A stretch of 64,000 nt of DNA from Primula veris (lineage: Eukaryota; Streptophyta; Magnoliopsida; Ericales; Primulaceae). Shown in pieces: positions 16,901 to 27,358 of this stretch. The notes under the pieces were generated by a model. That model made no database searches, had not been told where the DNA came from, and saw only the letters and a list, made by a program, of their open reading frames with translations. The position numbers and the translations under genes were made by a program. The stretch is taken from positions 11,749,752 to 11,813,751 of the forward strand of contig OY821742.1 in NCBI GenBank assembly GCA_963682055.1. The letters are read 5' to 3'. The first letter of the stretch is position 1. Each line of letters starts with the position of its first letter.

Positions 16901-18904
16901 CTCAATATCAGGCATTCCAGGTTTGTTTAAGGTACCTTTACCAATAATTTTACCTGTATCTCCACCTCCAAACACAACAGTGTTACCTGTAAGAATGGTG
17001 ACATTTTTTAGGAGGCTTGCAGTACCTGTCATATGCTTAGGGCATCCACTGTCAAAATACCAATCATTAGAAGTAACAGCATTCAAAGAGTTAATAACAG
17101 CTTTGTTGTTAGCAACTAAAGTTGCTTTTTCTTTAACTTTCCAAACCCATTTCAAATTTTTATTGACAGAAGCCAACCAGGTTTTCTGGGAAATATACTT
17201 TCTGTTTCTTTTTAAATAACACTGGATTTCAGAATGACCAGGTTTTTTACAGAAATTGCACAACTTCAACCTAAAGTTATTCAGTTTGTTCATGGTTGCA
17301 ACTTTGGTTGTAACTGAGCTTCCAACCTTCTTTACATAAACCTGAGTTTTATTCCTGGTTGCAACTCTGGTTGCAACTGAGCTTCTAACCTTGTGATCAA
17401 AATCATGAGTTTTAGCTTTAGCAACAGCTTCAATAAAAGTAGTTTTTCCTGTACTCTTACCACCATAGTAACCTAGACCACTGATATCTTTGGATCCTCT
17501 AGAATATGACAGCATGTCATCTAATTTATCTGAAGCAGAAACATTCAGCAATTTTATTATCTTTTTAGTTTCAGTAAGTTCAGCCAGTTGTAATTTAAGC
17601 TTCTCAGTAAGATTTTTAACCTCATCCTTTAGATCAACATTCAGCTTGCTTATGATCAAAGATTGTTTACTCAGACATTTATACTTTTCATACAGAACAA
17701 GGTATTGCTTAGTAATGTTTTCATCAGAAGGCTCTTCCTCATCACTGCTATATGTTTCACAGGCAGTTGTAACTGGGGTTGAAACCTGCTCACAGTCACT
17801 TTCATAAGTAGGTTCTTTTTCAGTGATTATTCCCATGAAATTAACAAAATTTGAACCATCCTCTTCATCACTGTTACTCTCAGAATCACTATCACTATGA
17901 GTGGTTATATAAGCATTTTTGTTTCTTTTTAAAGTGTTTGCACACTCAGCCTGAATATGACCAAAACCTCTACATTCTCTACACTGAATCTCTTTAGATT
18001 TGTATTCTTTGTTATCCTTTTCTTTGGAATTCCACTTTCCTGTAGAGTTATTATTGAACCTAGACTCTGTCTTAAACTGGTTATCCTTTTTCTGAAAGTT
18101 TTTAGATGAACCAGTATCATCCTCCTTTTTCTTATAAAACTTCTTGTACACCTTTTTTGCAAAGAAAGCTAGTTGTTCTTCATCACTCATTTTATCACAG
18201 GTATTAGATTCAGTTTTCTTAGCTTGAAATGCTATTCCCTTTTCTGGTCTTTTATGTTTGAAGAATTTCAGTTCATGTGTACTAAGATTTCCTATGAGTT
18301 CTTCAAGTTTAAGATTATCTAAGTCAGTTGATTCTTCAATAGCTGTGACCTTAATTTCAAACCTTTCTGGGAGTGACCTAAGAGTTTTCTTAACAAGTTT
18401 AGCATCACTGTATTTTTCACCTAATGTTCCAGCTTGATGAGCAATGTGGCAGATTCTACCATTAAATTGTTCAATGTTTTCATCTTCCTCCATTCTTAAG
18501 TTCTCAAATTGGGTAGTTAACTGTTGAAGTTTGAAAGCTTTTACTTTAGTGGTTCCTTCAAAAGTAACTTGCAAAATATCCCATGCTTCTTTAGCTGTTT
18601 CACAATGAGAGATATACCTGAATACGCTGAGAGTTACACCAGCAAAAATCAAGTTTATGGCTGTTGAGTTGGCACTTGATTTTCTGTCTTCTTCAGCAGA
18701 CCATCTGTCTTCAGGTAAGAGAATCAGTTCTCCTTCATTATCCATGGTAGTTGGAGCCTCCCATCCATACATAACAGTCTTCCATGCATGTTCATTCTGC
18801 TGTTTGATGAAGGACCTCATTCTAATTTTCCATACTCCATAGTTTACTCCTCCTTCAAGCAATGGAGGTTTGTTGAAGGCGTTTCCTTCCCTCATTAAGT
18901 CCAT
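13919..18904 (-). CDS. Gag-pol polyprotein of element B, one in-frame stop
   Basis: From ATG 18904 to the stop at 13919 the frame is continuous for about 1,660 codons except for a TAA at 15608-15610, set in a run of Glu codons between integrase and reverse transcriptase. Part one (1098 aa) holds gag (residues 1-330, UBN2-like), zinc knuckles CRECRGFGHIQAEC (about 308) and CNFCKKPGHSEIQC (about 565), the protease motif WYFDSGCPKHMTG, the integrase HHCC region (WHKRLGH...CGDC) and the catalytic blocks LLHIDLMGP, RSDHGTEF and PQQNGIVERKNR. Part two (530 aa from the Met at 15511) holds reverse transcriptase (FAPVARIESI, LKQAPRAWYDRL, YVDD) and RNase H (YCDADWAG, LSTAEAEYVAA, CDNKSAIDLAKNP). All catalytic residues look intact. 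Known copia proteins are made as one polyprotein, so the stop probably disables this copy unless read through. Confidence 0.93.
15608..15610 (-). other. Single stop codon interrupting element B gag-pol
   Basis: TAA on the - strand within an otherwise open frame. The codons on both sides stay in the same frame (18904 and 15511 are congruent modulo 3). It falls in the acidic linker after the integrase, a non-catalytic stretch that also holds GTTGCAAC-type repeats. Confidence 0.9.
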
Positions 18905-18949
18905 TGTTACTAGAACACAGGATCCACACTAAGTAAGATCTAGTGTGAA

Positions 18950-18961
18950 GCTCTGATACCA
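18950..18961 (-). other. Primer-binding site of element B
   Basis: On the - strand the sequence is TGGTATCAGAGC, two bases after the LTR end. It is the standard initiator-methionine tRNA site of plant copia elements and fixes the orientation of B. Confidence 0.93.
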
Positions 18962-18963
18962 AT

Positions 18964-20234
18964 TGAAATTCCTATCCGTTGTTCTAGATGCAGTTTTGCA
19001 GTAAGGTTCCAAGTGGGGTTGGAACTGCAGTTGGAACCAAGTGTATAAGGTTCCAAGTGAGGTTGGAACTGCAGTTGGAACCAAGTGTATTAATGGACAG
19101 AACTGTTTTAAAATTAAATGTACTTGGAAATAATTCACACGCACATTTAACAACGGAGTTCACCTAACTAGGCTACGTCTCCGGGGCACTTACCCAGATT
19201 ATGATATTATAAAAAGCTTACAATATATGACTCAAGTCTTAATGAAAAACTTAGACTCCCTCTATGTTTTTCTGCCTATCACTATATTGCTCCTACTCTA
19301 TAACTATCACTTATAAATCAATGGCATCCCACCATTGTTTTCTTTTTAAAGCTCACGTGTATTCTCTCTAGAAAATAAGTTCTTTATAATTTAGAACACA
19401 CACTTTTACAAGCTTAAGTTACTAAGTATATAAACAAGTAAAAACAATCTTCTATCTTCAATATCTTTTGATTGCTTTTGACTTGGTTGATTAGCTTCAA
19501 TCTCTCCAAGTATCACGAGATTCTTCAGCATGGATTGACTCTAATCATCTTTGATTAATACCTGTTTAGTAACACACTTGAAAGTAGGAGTTAATCTTTT
19601 CCTTTGAAAGGAAACATATAAAGATATGATCTCTTAAAGATAATATCTTTTCATAAACATATGAAACATTTAACTCCACATATCAATCAATCTTTATACA
19701 TATCTTTACTGAATATTATAAGAATCAAAAGATTGAAACAAGTGATAAGGACAAGCATAAGAATAGAGATATATATTAAAAGGAAACATAACCTTATAAA
19801 CTAATCTCTTTATATTTTTTATAAAACATCTTTCCTTAACACATTAATATTCTCAATAAACACATATACACGTTTAAGACCTTATGAGAATATATCCTAC
19901 ATACTTTAAAACAAATGATTAACATTAAACAAGTAGTAATGTAGAATAATGAAACAAGACAGAATTCTGTTTTAACAGCAGGTTGAACTGTGGTTGCAAC
20001 TGAGGTTGCAACTGAGGTTGCAACTGGTACTTGAAACCTGTCACCACAGGTTGTAACTAAGGTTGCAACCAGTACTTGAAACCTAATACTACTAACTTAG
20101 TAGGTTGTAACTGAGGTTGCAACTGGTACTTGGAACATGTCAATCCTGTCTTAGTTCTTAATAACAGTTAGGATTTATTTAGTAAAAACCAATAGACAAT
20201 AAACAATATTTAGACCAGAAATCTGGTCCTAACA
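18964..20234 (-). repeat. 5' LTR of element B
   Basis: The right copy of the 1271-bp LTR, adjoining the primer-binding site. Offset to the left copy is exactly 8975 bp throughout, so I see no indel. It is not the outer edge of the insert, because internal B sequence continues to its right. Confidence 0.93.
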
Positions 20235-21384
20235 ATCTCCCCCTTTGTCATTGGTTTTGACAAATCAATAAAGTTTATAAAACATCCCAACCACCTGCAA
20301 ATTCAATATCAGTAAGCTCCCCCTGTATTTTAGAATTGCAGACAAATTATATAAGCACAATGTATGTGCACATAGTAAGTTTTCAGACCTGTTTCAAGTT
20401 TAAAGACATTTCTACTTCAACAAGATATCAAGATACTTTCAGAAGGAAACTGCAGAATTATTAAAGCCACACAGATTAAAGCCAAACAGGCTAAAATTGT
20501 CTTGATACAGCATAATTGAAAAACAGAATTGAAAAACAGAATAAAACAGAATAAAGTTTCGAAAACATCAAAATGAAACTGAACAGCAAAACATAAACTT
20601 CACTCCCCCTATTTGTCAGCAACCATTGGAATTAGTCACTTGGAATATCACACTGTGGGGGTCTTTCTCTTAGAGGATTCTGCCTGACTACTTCTTCATC
20701 TTCTGCATTGTCATCCTCACTGCTGATTGAAACACCATCACTATCATCATCATCCTCACTCTCAATAATATCCACCAGCAGCTTATTGATTTGATAATCA
20801 TCAGCATCCAATTCAGCTCTCCTTTCTTGATTATAAGCCAGCTTCTGGAGTAAGTACCACTTTACTCCTTTCTTCTTTGCAGAAGGAGCAGGTGAAGGTT
20901 CTTCTTCTTTTTCTTTCCCTTTGTCCCCAGAAATGTCATTGACATGTCCTTCTTTCAGTAGTTTGGCAGAAATATAAAGAGCAGAGGGACAATCTGTGAT
21001 TGGTTCATTAGTGATACTAATGGGAGAATCTCTATTCATAGAAGCAACTTGACCCAGAATTATACTAGAAATTAGGCAGGGGAATGGAAGCAGAATGGAT
21101 GATGAATTATCATCACTGAAATCCCTTATAAGGTTAAAGATATGATGGCCAAAGTTTATGGGTAGAGAAGACATAATCTTATACAGAAAGATGGCCATAT
21201 CTTTGTTAACTCTAGAGGGTTGTTTGGTAGGAGTCCAGTTGAACCTAGCAATTTTGTGCAAGACAGCAGCACAAAGTGTGAGAGAGGATGTTTTGATGGA
21301 AGTACCATCAAAGCTAGTGTTCTTTCCAGTTAGAACCAGAGCAATAACTTCCATATCATATTCAGCATTGTCCACAGAAGAGTT
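20235..21384 (-). pseudogene. Truncated second copy of element B with a partial env-like ORF
   Basis: Matches 11260-12409 at the same 8975-bp offset: purine tract, 3' internal spacer, and the C-terminal part of the env-like ORF (20632-21384; the N-terminal ~180 residues are missing). Identity ends after AGAAGAGTT. At 21385 the sequence becomes TTTGCTCCCGTAGCTCG, the FAPVAR motif of element A's reverse transcriptase. This is the remnant of a tandem B dimer whose outer part, and part of A, was deleted. Confidence 0.9.
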
Positions 21385-22959
21385 ATTTGCTCCCGTAGCT
21401 CGTCTAGAAACTATTATATTTTTAATTTCTTTGGCCGCCTAAAATAATTGGAAAATAAACCAAATGGATGTGAAATCGGCGTTTTTAAATAGAAATTTAG
21501 AAGAAAAAGTTTATTTGCAACAACCATCGGGTTATGAGATTATGGCGTTTGAAAATAAAGTTTTAAAATTGAAAAAAGCGCTTTACGGTTTGAAACAAGC
21601 TCCAAGATGTTGAAATACTGGAATTGATAAGTATTTTCAAGAAAATAATTTTATAAGATGTCCCCATGAGCATTCTCTTTATGTGAAAATGGATAAAAAT
21701 GGTGATATGTTAATTGTTTGCCTATATGTTGATGATTTGATTTTTACGGGGAATAATCCGAAATTATTTGAGGATTTTAAAAGGGTAATGAGTCGTGAAT
21801 TTGAAATGACGGATTGGGTTATGAGATTATGGGGTTTGAAAATAAAGTTTTAAAATTGAAAAAAGCGCTTTACGGTTTGAAACAAGCTCCAAGAGGTTGA
21901 AATACTGGAATTGATAAGTATTTTCAAGAAAATAATTTTATAAGATGTCCCCATGAGCATTCTCTTTATGTGAAAATGGATAAAAATGGTGATATGTTAA
22001 TTGTTTGCCTATATGTTGATGATTTGATTTTTACGGGGAATAATCCGAAATTATTTGAGGATTTTAAAAGGGTAATGAGTCGTGAATTTGAAATGACGGA
22101 TATTGGTCTTATGTCGTATTATCTTGGAATTGAGGTGAAACAAAATAAAAATGAAATTTTTATGTCGCAAGAAGGGTATGCAAAAAATATCCTTAAAAAG
22201 TTTAAAATGGATTGGTGTAAGCCGATAAATACTCCAGTAGATTGTGCTACAAAATTATCGAAATATTTTGAGGATGAAAGTATGGATCCGACGTTTTTTA
22301 AGAGCCTTGTTGTAAGCTTACGATATTTAACTATTACTCGATCGGATATTTTATATGGAGTTGGTCTTATTAGCCGTTATATGGAAGCTCCAACTTTGTC
22401 GCATTGGAAATCCGTAAAATAAATCATCCGTTATATAAAAGGTACGGTTGATTTTGGATTAAATTACTCATTTTTTAATAATTTTGAGTTGATTGGCTAT
22501 AGTGATAGCGATTGGGGAGACGATATTGATGATCGTAAAAGTACAAGTGACTTTGTTTTTTATATGGGAGATACGGCTTTTACTTGGAGTTCGAAAAAAC
22601 AACCAATTGTGACACTATCTACATGTGAAGTCGAATATGTAGCCGCTAATTCTTGTATTTGTCATGCGATTTGGTTACAAAATTTGTTGAATGACTTGGG
22701 CATGCCACAAAATGAAACGACGAAAGTGTTTGCTGATAATAAGTCCGCGATTTCCCTTGTCAAAAATCCGGTGTTTCGTGATCGAAGTAAGCATACCGAC
22801 ACGCGTTATCACTTTATTCGTGAATGTATTGAAAAGAAGAATGTTGAAGTGAAATACACAAAGTCACAAGAACAAGTAGCGTATATTTTTATAAAATCAC
22901 TCAACTATCAAGATTTTCGAATATTGAGAAATTTACTTGGAGTTAACAAACAAGTTTAA
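21385..22959 (+). pseudogene. Decayed reverse transcriptase-RNase H of copia A
   Basis: Starts at FAPVARLET and runs through [28 protein letters not shown], then YLGIEVKQ and an RNase H with YSDSDWGDD, LSTCEVEYVAA, ADNKSAISLVKNP and KHTDTRYHFIRE. It contains several in-frame stops and a 287-bp tandem duplication. The purine tract AAGGGAAAG just before the 3' LTR is preserved at 22957-22966. Confidence 0.9.
21529..22102 (+). repeat. 287-bp tandem duplication across the RT catalytic motif
   Basis: Copy 1 is 21529-21815 and copy 2 is 21816-22102, both starting GGGTTATGAG. I see only two differences (GGCGTTT/GGGGTTT and AGATG/AGAGG). The YVDD active-site codons are present in both. Because 287 is not a multiple of three, the duplication shifts the frame. 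It arose long after element A had begun to decay, since both copies share the same stop. Confidence 0.92.
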
Positions 22960-22966
22960 GGGAAAG

Positions 22967-23228
22967 TGTTGAAATTCTTAAATTATTTGGTTTTAAATGT
23001 TCAACTTTTAATTTTTTAAGTTATAAACATTTGAATTACAATATAATTAAGAATAAGCATAGCTTATGTCTTTTTATTTTTCTTCATATTAGTATAAATA
23101 GGTGTTTATTTTTCTTTTGTTAACACTACAAAAAAAAAAAGAGATTATAATATAAAAAATTGTTTCCCATTTTAATTTTGTGAGTTTCCTTGAGTTAGAC
23201 TTTTTGGGCACTGTTTTTCTTTCCAACA
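22967..23228 (+). repeat. 3' LTR of copia A
   Basis: TGTTGAAATTC to TTCCAACA, preceded by the purine tract and followed by the target duplication CTTTA. It is 13 bp longer than the 5' LTR because of small indels, including an A-rich insertion near 23130. Confidence 0.9.
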
Positions 23229-23233
23229 CTTTA

Positions 23234-26200
23234 TGACCTTTTAGTATAAAAGTTTTAATTTCTGACAATTACAAGTAATTAGCATCAACGAAGAAAATAA
23301 GAATCTCAAAAGGAAATATCTTAAAAGTTATTTTTTATATAGAAAAAAGGAAATACGTAACGTTTAAAAAAGCCAATGACACCTTAGCTAGGAACCTAAC
23401 ACACACCTCCCATCAGCAAATATAGAGCTTTTAATTCAATATTCCAGCTCACCAGCTTATATATATTACAACAAAATGTTATTAAAGGCATTCAACTTGA
23501 AAACTAAAACTGCAGATAAGTTGATCTTATTTCATCCAGAAAATCATTCATAATACACTGATAAGTTTAAACGGTCAAATGAAAAGTCTGACAAATTAAG
23601 TTCCATTCTAATAAATAAAACACACACGATTCCTCTTAACTTAATATTTACAAACTAGAGCAATCTAATGAAGAAACAATTTGACGAATTAACAGTATAT
23701 ATAGTAAGAAAAAACACATTGTTATCCATGAAAATCAATCAGATAAAAACATAATAAACCAAAAATATATTAATAAATTTAATTTAATGGATACAAACTA
23801 TGTAGTAGACAATTTAATGAAAACAAAAAGAATAAATCTTGAGCACAATCTAGGGAAAAAATACAATTAGTGTACTGTACTAGCTGTTTTTAACGATTTA
23901 GGTACCATACTATCACTCTGTTACAATTGAGATAATGAACTTCACAATTCAGGTACCGACATTAAATTAATTGGATGAAAATTAGTTTCATTTTTTTATT
24001 TTGGTCATATTTTTTTATAATTTGTATAAATCTAACCCTTAATTTTCGGAAATGTCTCATTTTAGTATAAATTTAGAAATTTCAGAATTTAAAAAAAAAA
24101 ACTAAAATACCAATTTTTTTTTAAAAACCCAAGAAAAAATGGTAAAAAAACCAAGAAAAATAAAAATAAAAACAAAAAAAAAACGGGAACCCGAAAAAAC
24201 CCAAAATCGGTAAAAAAAAATAAAAAAATAAACCCTAAAAATCAAAAAATCAAAAATCACAAAACAATGAAAAAACGTTTAAAAAAGTCAGGAACCCGTA
24301 AAAAAATCCGAAAAACAGTAAAAAAAATATTAAAAACCCAAGAAAAATAAAAATATCCAAAATCACAAAAAAAATAAAAAATAAAAGTTCGAAAAAATGT
24401 AAAAAAAACTTTAAAATAACTGCAATTGTTTACTGTCATTTGAAGTTATTTTTAGTCATTTCATTTAGAGTCATTTTTAAGTTATTTCAAGTCGTTTTTA
24501 GTCATTTGAAAACAATTGCAAGTTATTTAAAAGTTTTTTTTACATTTTTTGCAAAACAGTTTAGTGGTAGAAACAGTCTTATATTCAAACTACTCAATTG
24601 CTATCTACTTATTGTTTAAATTTTGAAACTTGTGGTTAATATTAATTTTCAGAAACTCAGTTGAACTGCATGTATTTGTTGCAATTTCGATACATGATAC
24701 CAATTATAATATAAAACTAAACTATAAGGACTGCTAGTGTAATATTTGGAGGTGGAGCTTTGGTGGTGGTGGCAATTAGAATATCAATTTTAGAGAGAGA
24801 AAGTAGAATCATAAATTAATTGTGAGCGAGTTTAAACCCTGTTCTTTATAATGGTATATAATTAGCCTAATTAAAATTTTGAAAACGATATTTTATCTTT
24901 ATAATGGTATATAACTGAGCATAATAAGACTCAATTATTTGTTTATTTTCGATTTTTGGATGAAATACAAAGTTGTCCATATAGCTCTTTCTTTTTTCAG
25001 TTGTAGTTATTTTTCCTCTAAATTTTATTTTCCTTCATTAATAAAATTAAAATGTGGAGGTTTTCCTATTAGTTGTATAAAATAAATTATTCAAAATTTC
25101 ATGTTTGTATTGAAATCATAAAATTTAGTATTATATTTAAATGATCTATCTTATTTGCGCAATCAATGAGATTATCTCATCCTCCCTTTTCGTTAATATT
25201 ATTTTAAATATTATAGATACTTAATTTCAAGTTTTTGCTTTTTGTACGTTCATTTAGAGGGTTCAAGGATATTTAGCAAAATCACGCAATAAAAACCTTG
25301 TGTTTTTTTATTTAACAAAAATGACGCATGTACAATATGATAGCATGTCAAAACAAACAAATTAACACGGTTTGAAATTTGGAATAATTTAGTAGATTTT
25401 TCCATTTAATTAAGTGTGCGTGGTATATATAGCATACAAATCTCGTTCTTAGAAGAATAACGAAGTCAATAAACATAACAAACATTACTAAACAATTAAA
25501 TTACTAAATTGTGCGTGTTCTTCACGATACCCAAGAAAGTGAGAAAGAAACAAATAATAAAAAGAGCGTTACGCCGCGAGTCATACTTTCATTAAGACAG
25601 ATGTAAATAAAGAAAGTTAATTAGAGTTCACGTGTCTGATAGAAAAAGAGCGGTGGAGAGTCACGTTAGATTAATGACTAGGAGGTTATAACGCTGAATA
25701 ACGACAACGAAATTTTGGGCTTTAACCGTCACCGCTATTGGGTTCATCCGCATTAGCCGTAACGCGTAGCTTAAAGGTTAAATTACATGCAATAACTTGC
25801 GGAGAGCTTGAGTAAGCAAAATTGACAAATGTACAAAAATCTCATACGAAAAGTACCAAAGTTTTGAAAATATTATCTTGAAGTCATTCCAGAGTTGTTT
25901 AATTCGGCTTAAAGGATTAATATCATAACCATGGGCGGATATAGGAATTTTTGTTTGGGAGGGATAATAATAAAATACTTTGTAATTCCTTTTTTTATAT
26001 TAAGAATCGATTCGTCAAAAAAATTACACAAGACGTTAACATAAAACGATAGAGTTTTCGAGTATGTATTTATTCAAATGAAACCTAAAAGAATATACAA
26101 CCATAATTATATTAGTGAGAAACATTAGATGAAACGATTGAATCTGAAGTAAATGAGTATAAAATGATAAAAATGTATATGTGAAGTAAGTAAATGTATA

Positions 26201-26302
26201 TACAACACTACTAGAATATTTATTTATAATTTATATATACGGCACACAAAGGGCAATATAGTAATTATTTTCATAACCAAATGGAATCTCTAAAATCTCG
26301 TA
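23234..26302. other. Intergenic, no gene seen
   Basis: AT-rich sequence with no credible coding region. It contains a possible MULE-like element at about 23852-24755 (listed separately) and a short run of degenerate GTCATTT repeats near 24435-24520. An isolated hAT-like end (GGGCGGATATAGGAATTT, near 25934) has no partner that I can see. Confidence 0.5.
23852..24755. mobile_element. Possible MULE-like element with A-rich repeat core
   Basis: The left border (AATTAGTGTACTGTACTAGC...AGGTACC) and the reverse complement of the right border (ATTACACTAGCAGTCCTTATAG...TTGGTATC) are weakly similar inverted ends. The interior at 24090-24420 is a low-complexity block with CCCGAAAAAACCCAAAA, GTCAGGAACCCG and ATATCCAAAATCAC, wordings that reappear in the foldback element at 49991-53755. 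No target duplication was found. Confidence 0.35.
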
Positions 26303-26310
26303 AATCATTG

Positions 26311-27350
26311 TAGGGCTGGGCACCGTCCGGTTCGGTCCGGTTTTTGGTAAAACCGGAACCAAAACCGAAATTAATTTCGGTCCGATTATTTTCGGTTTTC
26401 GGTTTTCTGAAAATGTGAACCGAACCGGACCGAAACAAACCGGTTCGGTTCGGTTCCGGTTCTGGTTCGATTTTTCGGTACCGGTTTTGGTTCAATTGAA
26501 ATTTCCATATTATTTATCCAGTCGGTTACTTAGGATTGTAAAAAGAAATTAATCAATTGAAAATAAGAGGAACTAAAATTGTAATCTAAATTAAAATAAG
26601 AGGAACTAAAATAAATTTCCAGATTCTTTATCCAATCGGTTACTTAGGAGCAAACATGCTTGTAAAAGAAGAGGGGTGATGTTACAATTGTAATCTAAAT
26701 TAAAATTTTCTTTTTGAGTTGTTAACTTGTTATCCCGCTTTCAAAGGAGTGAATAATAGCTAATCAAGCTATTCTGTTGTCCTTGTAATAATTTCTAAAT
26801 TGTTATTTTTTGCCTTACCACTTATTTGAATTCTTTATCGATTGAAATTTTCAGATTGAAAATAAAAATAAAAATGCAAACAACAAAAGGGATGGTATGG
26901 ATGTTCACCATTGAAAATTTGGAACAGAGAGAGACTGAGAGAGAATGCGGCGGATGAGAGTGAGAGACTGAGAGTAATAACTAATAACTGATAAGGTCCA
27001 TAAGCAAGTAAAGGAAGCCTAAAAACATTTACATTACTGGTCCTTTATTTTGTTTGTTTGTTTCTTTATTTAACCAAAGAAATTAATTTGTACATGTATG
27101 GTATAGAATTAATTAGTATATTTTTTCGGTTTTTTCGGATTTTTTTCGGTTTTTTCTGTTTTACGGTTTTTTCGGTTTTACGGTTTTTTTCGGTTCGGTT
27201 ATGCAGTGAACCGAAACCGGCCAGAATGGTTTTCGGTCTTCTCGGTTTCGGTCTTTTTCAGTTTCGGTTTTTTCAGTTTCGGTTTTTTTCGGTTCGGTCC
27301 GATTCGGTTTTCGGTCTGGATCGGTTTTTACGGGTTTTCACCCTGCCCTA
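26311..27350. mobile_element. Non-autonomous hAT transposon, 1040 bp
   Basis: The termini TAGGGCTGGG and CACCCTGCCCTA form a TIR and are flanked by an exact 8-bp duplication AATCATTG (26303-26310, 27351-27358). Both subterminal zones are packed with CGGTT/TTCGG repeats in opposite orientation, the usual transposase-binding arrangement of plant hAT elements. No transposase frame is present; open frames at 26271-26495 and 27058-27351 are translations of these repeats. The interior holds a short direct repeat around TCCA(G/A)TCGGTTACTTAGGA. Confidence 0.88.
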
Positions 27351-27358
27351 AATCATTG

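Larger units (their letters stand above)
9989..20234 (-). mobile_element. Young SIRE-like Ty1/copia retrotransposon B with env-like ORF
   Basis: Two 1271-bp LTRs (18964-20234 is 5', 9989-11259 is 3' on the - strand) bound a 7.7-kb interior. The order on the - strand is LTR, Met-tRNA primer-binding site, gag-pol, spacer, env-like ORF, purine tract, LTR. LTR ends are TGTTAGGACC...AATTTCA. By eye I found one difference between the LTRs (C at 11159 against A at 20134), so insertion was recent. Gag-pol is complete except for one stop codon. The env-like ORF and two CCHC knuckles point to the SIRE/Maximus lineage. The left edge cuts element A cleanly; CAAGT (9984-9988) is the expected target duplication but its partner on the right has been lost. 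Confidence 0.92.
7658..23228 (+). mobile_element. Old Ty1/copia retrotransposon A, interrupted by a nested element
   Basis: The LTRs at 7658-7906 (249 bp) and 22967-23228 (262 bp) share ends of the form TGTTGAAATTC...AACA. A perfect 5-bp duplication CTTTA borders both outer ends (7653-7657, 23229-23233). Gag, protease, integrase, reverse transcriptase and RNase H remains run left to right on the + strand, the copia order. The two LTRs differ by many substitutions and indels, so the insertion is old. The integrase-RT junction is replaced by element B (9989-21384). The part of A between the integrase C-terminal region and the RT motif FAPVAR is missing, and the coding region holds several stops and frameshifts. 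Confidence 0.92.

Noticed and set aside
21158..21442. Frame spanning the B/A junction
   Set aside because: Chimeric by chance: antisense env-like sequence fused to FAPVARLET of element A, not a gene.
26271..27351. Frames rich in Arg/Glu/Pro or Phe/Arg in the hAT element
   Set aside because: Translations of CGGTT/AACCG subterminal repeats.
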